Positions 42,254-50,633 of a stretch of DNA of 64,000 nt are shown piece after piece. The notes under the pieces were generated by a model. The model saw only the letters and a list, made by a program, of their open reading frames with translations, was not told the origin of the DNA and ran no database searches. Positions within the stretch are counted from its first letter, which is position 1. Every line of letters begins with the position of its first letter. Position numbers and translations under genes: made by a program. The stretch comes from Flavobacterium sp. UBA7680 (GTDB lineage Bacteria > Bacteroidota > Bacteroidia > Flavobacteriales > Flavobacteriaceae), in the NCBI RefSeq assembly GCF_002482975.1, contig NZ_DLHA01000018.1, positions 8,691 to 72,690 of the forward strand. Reading direction: 5' to 3'.

Positions 42254-43999
42254 ATGAAATTATTATATTCTTATATAATCAAACACAAAATGCTTTTGCT
42301 TTTTGCGTTGATTATGGCCTCTATAAACATTTGTTTCAGTTTATCAGACTCTATTATTACCGGTAAATTAATGCAGGATTGCGGTGTTGGATTACACAAA
42401 TACGAAGGAAATCCAACTGGTTTTATCAAATCCCTTTCTTTTTGGCTTGGACTTTCGCTTGGTGCTGCGATGATTTCCAGAATTACCAAAAACTTTCAGG
42501 ATTATTTCACCAATGTGGTGATCCAGAGAACCGGCGCACAAATGTATACCGACGGAATTAAAAAATCGCTCGATTTACCTTACGCCGAATTTGAAGATCA
42601 GCGAAGCGGTGAAACTTTGAGTAAGCTAACCAAAGTCCGTTCTGACTCTGAAAAATTAATCACGCTTTCGATTTCTTTGATTTTTCAAACCGTTATCGGA
42701 TTCATTTTTGTAATTCTTTATGTTGCTCGAATTGATTACCGAATTTCGATTATCTTTTTAATTACAGCACCAATTATTGCTTTGGTAAGTTCTTATTTAG
42801 GTAAAAAGATCAAGATTGTTTCTAAGAAAATTGTCAATCAAACGAATGCTTTGGCTGGTTCTACAACGGAGAGTTTACGAAACATCGAATTGGTAAAAAG
42901 TCTTGGTTTAACGTATCAGGAAGAGAAACGTTTGAACTTAAACACTTTTAAAATTCTTCAATTAGAATTAGAAAAAATCCGATTCATTCGAAGCTTGAGT
43001 TTTATTCAGGGAACAACGGTTCACTTTTTAAGAACCTGTGTTGTTTTCACTTTATATTATTTCCTATTTGGAGGAAAAATTATTGTGGGTGATTTGCTTA
43101 CAATGGTATTCTTTACCTTTTTCATTTTTGGTCCGCTTCAGGAACTTGGAAATTTCATTATTGCTTTGAATGAAACCAAAGTCTCAATGGAAAATTTCAA
43201 AACATTATTAAGCGCTCCAAAAGAATTCCGTCCGAAAAGTCCAAAACATGTTGGAGCAATTCAGTCGTTATTATTTTCGAATGTGAGTTTTCAGCATAAA
43301 ACGGCAAAATTCAAAGCAGTTGAAAATATCAACTTTGAAATTAAACAAGGTCAAACTGTTGCGTTTGTCGGCCCGTCTGGTTCCGGAAAAACGACTTTGG
43401 TAAAACTATTAGTTGGATTGTATACCCCGGCTGAAGGTCAGGTTCTTTATAACGAAATTGATTCTACCGAAATTGATTTACTTGATCTAAGAAAACAATT
43501 AGGTTTTGTAACACAGGATGCACAATTATTCTCTGGAACAATCCGCGAAAACTTATTATTTGTTAAACCAAATGCAACCGACGAAGAATTATACGATGCC
43601 TTAAAAAGAGCAAGCTGTGATAAACTTCTTAAGCGTGCCGAAGATGGTTTAAACACTACAATTGGTGAAGGCGGAATTAAAGTTTCGGGTGGAGAAAAAC
43701 AACGTTTATCTATCGCAAGAGCTATTCTTAGAAATCCGAATTTATTGATTTTTGATGAAGCGACTTCGGCGTTGGATTCTATTACTGAAGAAGAAATCAA
43801 TGCGACAATTAGAAATATATCTGATAAAAACAGAATCACGGTTTTAATTGCACACCGTTTATCTACTGTAATGCATGCTGATAGAATTTTTGTTCTGGAA
43901 CAAGGTAAAATCATTGAGCAAGGTAAACATGATAATTTAATTGTGGAAAGAGGTTTGTATTATGCTATGTGGCGTCAGCAGATTGGGGAAAGAAAATAG
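42254..43999 (+). CDS. ABC transporter, fused permease and ATPase (exporter type)
   Basis: This 581-residue half-transporter has a six-helix membrane domain (about 1-310), with the first helices at MLLLFALIMASINICFSL and GFIKSLSFWLGLSLGAAMI. The ATPase domain (about 335-575) has Walker A GPSGSGKTTLVKLL, signature VSGGEKQRLSIARAIL, Walker B LLIFDEATSALDS and the H-loop LIAHRLSTVMHADR. It would work as a homodimer in the inner membrane to export lipids, drugs or peptides; the cargo is unknown. There is no C39 peptidase domain, so it is not a classical bacteriocin exporter. Paralogous lipoprotein genes lie on both sides on the opposite strand. Confidence 0.93.
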   Translation: MKLLYSYIIKHKMLLLFALIMASINICFSLSDSIITGKLMQDCGVGLHKYEGNPTGFIKSLSFWLGLSLGAAMISRITKNFQDYFTNVVIQRTGAQMYTDGIKKSLDLPYAEFEDQRSGETLSKLTKVRSDSEKLITLSISLIFQTVIGFIFVILYVARIDYRISIIFLITAPIIALVSSYLGKKIKIVSKKIVNQTNALAGSTTESLRNIELVKSLGLTYQEEKRLNLNTFKILQLELEKIRFIRSLSFIQGTTVHFLRTCVVFTLYYFLFGGKIIVGDLLTMVFFTFFIFGPLQELGNFIIALNETKVSMENFKTLLSAPKEFRPKSPKHVGAIQSLLFSNVSFQHKTAKFKAVENINFEIKQGQTVAFVGPSGSGKTTLVKLLVGLYTPAEGQVLYNEIDSTEIDLLDLRKQLGFVTQDAQLFSGTIRENLLFVKPNATDEELYDALKRASCDKLLKRAEDGLNTTIGEGGIKVSGGEKQRLSIARAILRNPNLLIFDEATSALDSITEEEINATIRNISDKNRITVLIAHRLSTVMHADRIFVLEQGKIIEQGKHDNLIVERGLYYAMWRQQIGERK

Positions 44000-44001
44000 T
44001 T

Positions 44002-44039
44002 TTTGAGGTTCTAAGTTGCTGAGATACTAAGATTCTAAG
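44002..44039. repeat. 8-bp-period microrepeat (TTCTAAG type)
   Basis: tttgag-gttctaag-ttgctgag-atactaag-attctaag follows directly on the ABC transporter stop codon. Confidence 0.7.
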
Positions 44040-44124
44040 TTTTTAAATAATGATCCATTAAACGTTTTATTTGTCATTTATCCTTCGACAAAAGGGAATA
44101 AAATGAGAAAATACTACAAATACA

Positions 44125-44157
44125 AAACCCGACAGATTTTTAAAATCTGTCGGGTTT
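44125..44157. repeat. cccgacag palindrome, copy 3
   Basis: aaacccgacaga tttttaaaa tctgtcgggttt has a compensated base change (g to a in one arm, c to t in the other) relative to copies 1, 2 and 4, so pairing is kept. Confidence 0.85.
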
Positions 44158-44198
44158 ATGTTTTATTTGATAAAATCAATTATAACATTTTGTACTTA

Positions 44199-45050
44199 TT
44201 AATAAATGTATTCTGTGATTTTAAATCTTTCTGATACTTTTACAGGATATCCTTCTTCATTATAGACGTATTCTATGTTAGAAGAATTTGAATTTAAATA
44301 ATTTCCATTCCATAAAACAGATGACATAGTTGTTTTAACTGCATTATTTACAAATACATCCTTCATTAATAAATCAAATCCTAAAACATTTTTAAAAGGA
44401 TTATTATTTGTATCATATTCATATAAATATTCTGTCGTGTCTGTATCATAATAATTGATATACGAACCCCAACTAATCACCGAAACTCGTTTTGTCAAAT
44501 TTCCATTGACAAAAGTAAGCTGATCAATATTACGTTCTAACTCGATATCTCCTAATTTCTCTGCTTCAAAAAATTCTAAATCTTTATAATATGTTTTCAT
44601 TACAGCATTGCTATCAGCATTATACGTGTAAACACTTCTCTCTCTATAGCTTCCATTTGGATATTTAGCTGTAAAATTTTTTGAGTAAGCTGTAGAAACC
44701 AATTTGTTGTTTTCATAAGCATATGAATATTCTTCTTTCTTTACATCACTGCCACTTTGAGTATTATACTTAATTTCTTTAACAATAAAATCTCCCTCGT
44801 AGGTATAATCAGTCCTTTCATTTTTACTCGTTTTACTTACGATCTTATTTCCATTATAAGAAAGCGTTTCTAAAATTTCAGAAGAATTGTCCGAGTTACT
44901 AATCTTTATTGTCTTTGGCAAGACTACAAATTGTTGTCCTAGCTTCATATTATATGTCTTATTATTACTATTAGTATCTTCATCTACAGAAGAACACGAA
45001 CTCAAGACAACTAAGAAAGCCGTTAAAAAATAAAATAAATTCTTTTTCAT
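44199..45050 (-). CDS. Lipoprotein with tyrosine-rich beta repeats (related to the gene at 41160)
   Basis: This 283-residue protein has a lipoprotein signal (MKKNLFYFLTAFLVVLSSC) and an acidic SSVDEDTNSN linker. The units LSYNGNKIVSKTSKNERTDYTYEGDFIVKEIKY, YAYENNKLVST and YTYNADSNAVMKTYY recall the lipoprotein at 41160, as does the shared YDTNNNPFKNVLGF. The two are paralogues separated by an ABC transporter gene on the other strand. It is probably surface-anchored; its function is unknown. It is bracketed by cccgacag palindromes (44125 and 45158). Confidence 0.85.
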   Translation of the reverse strand: MKKNLFYFLTAFLVVLSSCSSVDEDTNSNNKTYNMKLGQQFVVLPKTIKISNSDNSSEILETLSYNGNKIVSKTSKNERTDYTYEGDFIVKEIKYNTQSGSDVKKEEYSYAYENNKLVSTAYSKNFTAKYPNGSYRERSVYTYNADSNAVMKTYYKDLEFFEAEKLGDIELERNIDQLTFVNGNLTKRVSVISWGSYINYYDTDTTEYLYEYDTNNNPFKNVLGFDLLMKDVFVNNAVKTTMSSVLWNGNYLNSNSSNIEYVYNEEGYPVKVSERFKITEYIY

Positions 45051-45157
45051 AATATTTTGGTTTTAAATTAACCCTCAAAATAATCTGCTTTTCATTTTAC
45101 TTATTACCCCTAAAAGCTATCAAAATAACATTTTAAGCCATTTCATGTAAATGCAAA

Positions 45158-45190
45158 AAACCCGACAGGTTTTTAAAACCTGTCGGGTTT
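45158..45190. repeat. cccgacagg palindrome, copy 4
   Basis: aaacccgacagg tttttaaaa cctgtcgggttt, identical in arms and loop to copy 2 at 13058, more than 32 kb away. It lies between alaS and the lipoprotein gene. Confidence 0.85.
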
Positions 45191-45207
45191 ACTATAGGAA
45201 TAAAAAA

Positions 45208-45240
45208 CTTAGTCCCTTAGAATCTTAGCACCTCAGAACC
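45208..45240. repeat. 8-bp-period microrepeat abutting the alaS stop codon
   Basis: On the minus strand it reads gttctgag-gtgctaag-attctaag-ggactaag. It starts immediately after the alaS stop codon. Confidence 0.7.
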
Positions 45241-47877
45241 TTATTTAAGAAACTCAATCGCTTTATCCAAAGCCTCAGCAATTCCATTTGCATTTTTTCC
45301 TTTTCCAGATGCGAAGAAAGGCTGTCCTCCTCCATTTCCGTCAATATATTTTCCTAATTCTTTGATTACCGCATTAGCATTTAAGCTTTTGCCTGCAACC
45401 AATTCTTTAGCGATATAACAATGAATATTTGGTAAACCATCTTCTACAGAAGCCAAAAACACAAACGAATCTGGTTTTGAACTTCCTAATGCAGAAGCCA
45501 AATCTTTAGTCGAAGCCATGCTTAAATCAACTTGTTTAGCAAGGAAATTTACTCCGTTTACCTCTTGGAAATCTTTCTCTAATTCTGATTTTAAAGCCCC
45601 TACTTTTTCTTTTAATAATTGCTCAATTTGTTTTTTCAACTTAGCATTATCATCCTGAAGCGAAGCAACAGATTTTAAAATATCCTGCGGATTTTTAAGC
45701 GTTTCTTTTATCTCTGCCAATGTGTTTTCCTGGTTTAGATAGAAGTTTTTCACTGCATCACCAGTAATTGCTTCGATACGACGAATTCCAGCTGCAACAG
45801 CACCTTCAGAAATAATTTTGAAATGCCAAATCTCTGCTGTATTTTTTACGTGAATACCACCGCATAATTCTTTACTATCACCAAATTCAATCATACGAAC
45901 ATTATCGCCGTATTTCTCACCAAATAAAGCCATTGCGCCTTTATCCAATGCTTCCTGAATTGGAATATTTCTGTGTTCAACCAACTGTAATTGTGCTTCA
46001 ATTTGAGCGTTTACAGAAGCTTCAACTTGTTTAATCTCTTCATCAGAAACTTTGCTGAAATGTGAGAAGTCAAAACGCAGGTAATTCGGATTTACCAACG
46101 ATCCTTTTTGCTCCACATGCGTTCCTAAAATGCTTCTCAAAGCTAAATGCATTAAATGCGTAGCCGAGTGATTTTTTGAAGTTGAAGTTCTTAAATCAGT
46201 ATTTACTTTTGCTACAAAACCTGCTTCTACATTTTCAGGAAGCTGTTTTGCAAAATGCAAAATCAAGTTATTCTCTTTTTTAGTGTCGATAATTTCAATT
46301 GTTTCGTTTGCCGAAACCAATGTTCCTTTATCACCGACTTGTCCTCCACCTTCTGGATAAAATGGCGTATTATCTAAAACGATTTGGTACAAAATACCAT
46401 CTTTTTTAGAATCAACTTTTCTAATACGAGTAATTTTTACTTCGTTTTCTGTTTTATCATAACCTACAAATGTTTCTACATTTCCAGGAATCAAAACATT
46501 CCAGTCTTCTGTTGAAACTTCAGATGCTGCACGAGAACGTGTTTTTTGTTTTTGCAATTCAACTTCAAATTCTGCTTCATTATAAGAGAAACCTTTTTCT
46601 TTTAGAATTAAAGCTGTCAAATCTTTTGGGAAACCAAATGTATCATACAATTCAAAAACCTTAGCACCAGAAACTTCTTTTCCTGTAGTTTCTGTAACTA
46701 CATTTTCCAACAATTGTAAACCTTGATCTAAAGTTCTTAAGAAAGAAGCTTCTTCTTCACGAATTACATTGGTAACTAATTGCTGCTGTGATTTAATTTC
46801 AGGGAAAAATTCTCCCATTTGGTTTGCCAGAACTTCTACCAATTTATTGATAAACGGTTCTTTAGTATTCAAGAATGTAAATCCGTAACGAATTGCACGA
46901 CGTAAAATTCTACGAATAACATAACCAGCACCAGTGTTTGACGGTAATTGTCCGTCAGCAATTGCAAAAGCAACCGCACGAACGTGATCTACAACAACAC
47001 GAATTGCGATGTTGGTTTTATTTTGTTCTTCGCTGATGTTTTTTACTTCATCAGATGTATATTTTAAACCTGTAATTTGTTCTACTTTTTCAATAAGCGG
47101 TGTAAAAACATCGGTATCATAATTTGATGTTTTTCCTTGCAAAGCCATACACAAACGCTCAAATCCCATTCCGGTATCAACGTGTTGAGCAGGAAGTTTC
47201 TCAAGAGATCCGTCAGCTTTACGGTTGAATTCCATGAATACATTATTCCAGATTTCAACTACTTGCGGGTGATCGTTGTTTACCAAACTTTTTCCTGTAA
47301 CCAAAGCTTTCTCAGCTTCCGGACGTAAATCAACGTGAATTTCAGAACAAGGTCCGCATGGTCCCTGATCTCCCATTTCCCAGAAATTGTCTTTTTTATT
47401 TCCAAGAATAATTCTGTCCTCATCAATTAAAGTTTTCCAGATATCCCAAGCTTCCTGGTCAAAAGGAACATTATCTTCTTTACTTCCTTCAAAAACAGAA
47501 ACATAAAGATTTTCTTTTGGAATTTTATAAACTTCTGTCAAAAGCTGCCAAGCCCAGTTGATCGCTTCTTTTTTGAAATAATCTCCAAAAGACCAGTTTC
47601 CTAACATCTCAAACATAGTATGATGATACGTATCAAAACCTACATCTTCAAGGTCATTATGTTTTCCAGAAACACGAAGACATTTTTGCGTATCGGCTAT
47701 TCTTGGACTTTTTGGAGTTCCGTTCCCTAAGAAAAATTCTTTAAACTGGGCCATTCCCGAGTTATTGAACATTAAGGTTGGATCGTCTTTAAGAACGATT
47801 GGAGCCGATGGAACAATAAGGTGTCCATTGCTTTTAAAAAAGTCTAAAAATTGCTTACGTACGTCTTGTGATTTCAT
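45241..47877 (-). CDS. alaS: Alanyl-tRNA synthetase
   Basis: This 878-residue class II synthetase charges tRNA-Ala. The N-terminal catalytic domain begins SQDVRKQFLDFFKSNGHLIVPSAPIV, with HTMFEMLGNWSFGDYFKKEAI and GTGMGFERL-type motif 3 (DTGMGFERLCMALQG). The editing domain has the zinc-binding set HSATHLMH (about residues 578-585) and CGGIHV. A coiled-coil region and the C-terminal DHHA1 domain with GNGGGQPFFASGKGKN complete it. Length is standard. No other gene shares its transcript; a microrepeat follows the stop. Confidence 0.97.
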   Translation of the reverse strand: MKSQDVRKQFLDFFKSNGHLIVPSAPIVLKDDPTLMFNNSGMAQFKEFFLGNGTPKSPRIADTQKCLRVSGKHNDLEDVGFDTYHHTMFEMLGNWSFGDYFKKEAINWAWQLLTEVYKIPKENLYVSVFEGSKEDNVPFDQEAWDIWKTLIDEDRIILGNKKDNFWEMGDQGPCGPCSEIHVDLRPEAEKALVTGKSLVNNDHPQVVEIWNNVFMEFNRKADGSLEKLPAQHVDTGMGFERLCMALQGKTSNYDTDVFTPLIEKVEQITGLKYTSDEVKNISEEQNKTNIAIRVVVDHVRAVAFAIADGQLPSNTGAGYVIRRILRRAIRYGFTFLNTKEPFINKLVEVLANQMGEFFPEIKSQQQLVTNVIREEEASFLRTLDQGLQLLENVVTETTGKEVSGAKVFELYDTFGFPKDLTALILKEKGFSYNEAEFEVELQKQKTRSRAASEVSTEDWNVLIPGNVETFVGYDKTENEVKITRIRKVDSKKDGILYQIVLDNTPFYPEGGGQVGDKGTLVSANETIEIIDTKKENNLILHFAKQLPENVEAGFVAKVNTDLRTSTSKNHSATHLMHLALRSILGTHVEQKGSLVNPNYLRFDFSHFSKVSDEEIKQVEASVNAQIEAQLQLVEHRNIPIQEALDKGAMALFGEKYGDNVRMIEFGDSKELCGGIHVKNTAEIWHFKIISEGAVAAGIRRIEAITGDAVKNFYLNQENTLAEIKETLKNPQDILKSVASLQDDNAKLKKQIEQLLKEKVGALKSELEKDFQEVNGVNFLAKQVDLSMASTKDLASALGSSKPDSFVFLASVEDGLPNIHCYIAKELVAGKSLNANAVIKELGKYIDGNGGGQPFFASGKGKNANGIAEALDKAIEFLK

Positions 47878-48156
47878 ATTTAAATTAGAAAATGTATCTG
47901 TTTACAAATGTGTCAATTTGATAATGTGATAATTAGAAAAAATCTTAAATTAATAATGCGTTAATTTTAAAATCGAAAATTAAAACTTATGTTTTACAAC
48001 AATAAATTCCCTATTTTGCGCATTATATAATTATGTAATTCCCCCAAATTATCAAATTATTTTGTTCTTGTAAAAAAGTCGTCAACAACTGAAACATTTA
48101 GCACTTTTGTTCGACTAATTGATTTTACAAGCTGCAAAAATAGCGTATTTTAAAAT

Positions 48157-49134
48157 ATGGCGAAAGTAAAATATTATTACGACTCAGAAAATCTGGCTTA
48201 TACAAAAATAAAAACCAGAAAAAGAATCAAAATCGGTTATGCTTTACTGTTTTTAGTGGCTTCGGCATTGTTTGGATTTTTAGTTTTTGTACTTTTAATT
48301 AACACACCGTATTTTGAAACACCGAAAGATCGTTTGCAGGCACGAGAAATTGAAAATTTAAAACTGCAATATTCAATTTTGAATAAAAAACTGGACGAAA
48401 TTGACGCTGCCGCAGATGCATTAGAAGAACGAGACAATAATATTTACAGAGTATATTTTAATAAAGCTGAAATTCCGGATTCTATTAGAAAAGCAGGTTT
48501 TAGAAACCCTGAAAGATATAAGATTTTAGAAGGTTACAACAATTCGCAGCTGGTTTTGAATACGACAAAAAGAATTGATAAACTTTCAAAAGAATTAGCA
48601 ATTCAGTCTAAGTCATTAGACGAAATACTGAAATTAGCCGGTGCAAAAGAAAGTTTATTATTAGCAATTCCGGCGATTCAGCCCGTGCGAAATGAAAATT
48701 TAAAACGTGTTGCTTCTGGATTTGGATACAGAATCGATCCTTTCACGAAAGTGCGAAAAATGCACAACGGAATGGATTTTACTGCCAACACAGGAGCGCC
48801 TGTTTATGCCACCGGCGACGGTGTTGTGGCAAGGGCTGACAACACGGCTTCGGGCTTTGGGAACCATGTAGTGATCAGGCATGGTTTTGGATATGAGAGT
48901 TTGTACGCGCATTTAAGCAAATACAACTGCAGACCCGGACAACATGTCAAACGCGGTGATGTTATAGGTTATGTAGGAAGCACAGGAAGATCTGAAGGGC
49001 CGCATTGTCATTATGAAGTCCATAAAGATGGTAAAGTTGTAAACCCGCTGAACTTCTATTACGGTAATATTTCGGCGGCAGAATACGTGGCAATTTCGAA
49101 AATGGCAAACCAGGAAAATCAGTCATTAGATTAA
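48157..49134 (+). CDS. M23 family metallopeptidase (peptidoglycan endopeptidase)
   Basis: This 325-residue protein has an N-terminal membrane anchor (IGYALLFLVASALFGFLVFVLLI) and a coiled-coil region (about 60-170) rich in Leu, Lys and Glu. The LytM/M23 domain (about 195-310) has its zinc ligands in HNGMDFTANTGAPVYATGDG and GPHCHYEVHKDG, together with VIRHGFGYESLYAHLSKY. It resembles MepM-type hydrolases that cut peptide crosslinks during cell growth. It heads a plus-strand cluster with merR, lemA and two TPM genes. Confidence 0.94.
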   Translation: MAKVKYYYDSENLAYTKIKTRKRIKIGYALLFLVASALFGFLVFVLLINTPYFETPKDRLQAREIENLKLQYSILNKKLDEIDAAADALEERDNNIYRVYFNKAEIPDSIRKAGFRNPERYKILEGYNNSQLVLNTTKRIDKLSKELAIQSKSLDEILKLAGAKESLLLAIPAIQPVRNENLKRVASGFGYRIDPFTKVRKMHNGMDFTANTGAPVYATGDGVVARADNTASGFGNHVVIRHGFGYESLYAHLSKYNCRPGQHVKRGDVIGYVGSTGRSEGPHCHYEVHKDGKVVNPLNFYYGNISAAEYVAISKMANQENQSLD

Positions 49135-49180
49135 TACTACAAAAAGTATTATTTTTGAAATAAATTAGAAACAAAAAAAC

Positions 49181-49513
49181 ATGCATATTGAGCTTTCAAA
49201 AGATAAAAGATATTACAGCATTGGCGAAGTTGCCAAAGCTTTTAATGTCAATCCATCCTTGATACGATTTTGGGACAGCGAATTTGATATTCTAAAACCA
49301 AAAAAGAACGCCAAAGGCAACAGAATGTTTACTCCAGAGGATGTAACCAATCTGCAATTGATATATCATTTAGTTAAAGAAAGAGGTTTTACGCTTGAAG
49401 GAGCCAAAACACATTTAAAAGAAGGTCAGAAGAAAACATTAGATAAATTCGAAATAATACGTAAATTAGAGACCATTAAAACACAATTAAACGACATCAA
49501 AAACGAATTGTAA
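49181..49513 (+). CDS. MerR family transcriptional regulator
   Basis: This 110-residue protein has a winged helix-turn-helix of MerR type: YYSIGEVAKAFNVNPSLIRFWDSEFDILKPKKNAKGNRMFTPEDV, followed by LQLIYHLVKERGFTLEGAKTHLKEG. The C-terminal helix (LDKFEIIRKLETIKTQLNDIKNEL) is a short dimerisation coiled coil, and no ligand-binding domain is present. It follows the M23 peptidase gene by 46 bp and precedes lemA by 34 bp. This peptidase-MerR order is common in Flavobacteria. Its target is unknown. Confidence 0.93.
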   Translation: MHIELSKDKRYYSIGEVAKAFNVNPSLIRFWDSEFDILKPKKNAKGNRMFTPEDVTNLQLIYHLVKERGFTLEGAKTHLKEGQKKTLDKFEIIRKLETIKTQLNDIKNEL

Positions 49514-49547
49514 TTAAAAATAGAAATAAACTTAAATCAAAACAAAT

Positions 49548-50132
49548 ATGAAAAAGTGGTTAATCCCTGTAGGAATTATTATCGCATTTATTGCTATTAT
49601 CGCATTTTGGTCGATTGGAATTAAAAATACTGCTTTACAGCACAGTCAAGCTGTAAGTAAAGAATGGGGTAACGTACAAACAGCTTACCAAAGAAGAAAT
49701 GACCTTATTGGGAATTTAGTAAACACGGTAAAAGGTGCTGCTGATTTTGAAAAATCAACTTTAACAGCAGTAATCGAAGCTCGTGCAAAAGCGACTTCTG
49801 TAACTATTGATCCAAGTAATGTAACTCCAGAGCAATTGGCACAATTCAATCAGGCTCAAAGTGGTGTAACTTCATCTTTATCAAAATTATTGGTTTCTGT
49901 GGAGCAATATCCAACATTGAAAGCAAACGAGAATTTCTTGAAATTACAAGATGAATTAGCAAGTACAGAAAATCAGATTTTAACAGCTAGAACTCGTTTT
50001 AACGAATCTGTACAAACTTATAATGGATATGTTTTAAAAATTCCAAACAACTGGTTCCTGAGCGAATACAAAGAAAAACCATACTTCGAAGCTTCTACCG
50101 GAGCAGACAAACCAGTTGAAGTAAAATTCTAA
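49548..50132 (+). CDS. lemA: LemA family protein
   Basis: This 194-residue protein has an N-terminal membrane helix (WLIPVGIIIAFIAIIAFWSIGI) and the LemA helical domain, with VSKEWGNVQTAYQRRNDLIGNLVNTVKGAADFEKSTL, SKLLVSVEQYPTLKANENFLKLQDELASTENQI and FNESVQTYNGYVLKIPNNWF. The last two are family hallmarks. LemA proteins are membrane-bound helical bundles that commonly occur beside TPM-domain genes, as here. The precise function is not established; a role in envelope maintenance or membrane-protein quality control is inferred from context. Confidence 0.95.
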   Translation: MKKWLIPVGIIIAFIAIIAFWSIGIKNTALQHSQAVSKEWGNVQTAYQRRNDLIGNLVNTVKGAADFEKSTLTAVIEARAKATSVTIDPSNVTPEQLAQFNQAQSGVTSSLSKLLVSVEQYPTLKANENFLKLQDELASTENQILTARTRFNESVQTYNGYVLKIPNNWFLSEYKEKPYFEASTGADKPVEVKF

Positions 50133-50192
50133 GAATTTAATATTTTTAGAAAATAATCTAAAATCACAAATCTAAACTCTAAAATATTTCAC

Positions 50193-50630
50193 ATGTCAAA
50201 AGTAGAAGATTTTTTAACCAAAGCAGAAGAGCAGGAAATTGTTGAAGCTATTCGCATGGCCGAAAATAATACTTCTGGCGAAATTAGGGTTCATATAGAA
50301 AAAACAACTTCTAAAGCTCATTATGACCGGGCTTTAGAAGTTTTTCATGAATTGCGAATGCATGAAACCAGACTAAAAAATGGTGTATTGCTCTATTTTG
50401 CAGTTGATGATAAAAACTTCGTAATTTGCGGAGACAAAGGAATCGATGATTTAGTTGCTGATGATTTTTGGGATTGTACCAAAGACATTATGACCAATCA
50501 TTTTAAATCTGGTAACTTTAAACAGGGAATTGTTGATGGTATTTTGAATGCCGGAGAACAACTTAAAAAACATTTTCCTTCATTAGCAGACGATACAAAC
50601 GAATTATCTAACGAAATCTCAAAAGGATAA
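50193..50630 (+). CDS. TPM domain protein, cytoplasmic form
   Basis: This 145-residue protein has a TPM (TLP18.3/Psb32/MOLO-1) domain: LTKAEEQEIVEAIRMAENNTSGEIRVHIEKTTSK, NGVLLYFAVDDKNFVICGDKGIDD and a C-terminal helix FKQGIVDGILNAGEQLKKHFP. It has no signal peptide or membrane helix, unlike the following TPM gene. It lies 60 bp after lemA and 3 bp before the second TPM gene, so all three are co-transcribed. TPM domains are linked to phosphatase activity or protein repair in plants, but the bacterial role is unclear. Confidence 0.9.
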   Translation: MSKVEDFLTKAEEQEIVEAIRMAENNTSGEIRVHIEKTTSKAHYDRALEVFHELRMHETRLKNGVLLYFAVDDKNFVICGDKGIDDLVADDFWDCTKDIMTNHFKSGNFKQGIVDGILNAGEQLKKHFPSLADDTNELSNEISKG

Positions 50631-50633
50631 ATA

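Noticed and set aside
43447..43914. Minus-strand open frame of 155 codons inside the ABC transporter gene
   Set aside because: It covers the conserved ATPase domain in antisense and shows no family resemblance of its own.
42254..43999. Bacteriocin or RiPP exporter reading of the ABC transporter
   Set aside because: No N-terminal C39 peptidase domain and no precursor or modification genes next to it.
48134..48141. Minus-strand TAttTTTG element as alaS promoter
   Set aside because: It is about 257 bp from the alaS start with no supporting -33 element; such short AT-rich matches occur by chance.
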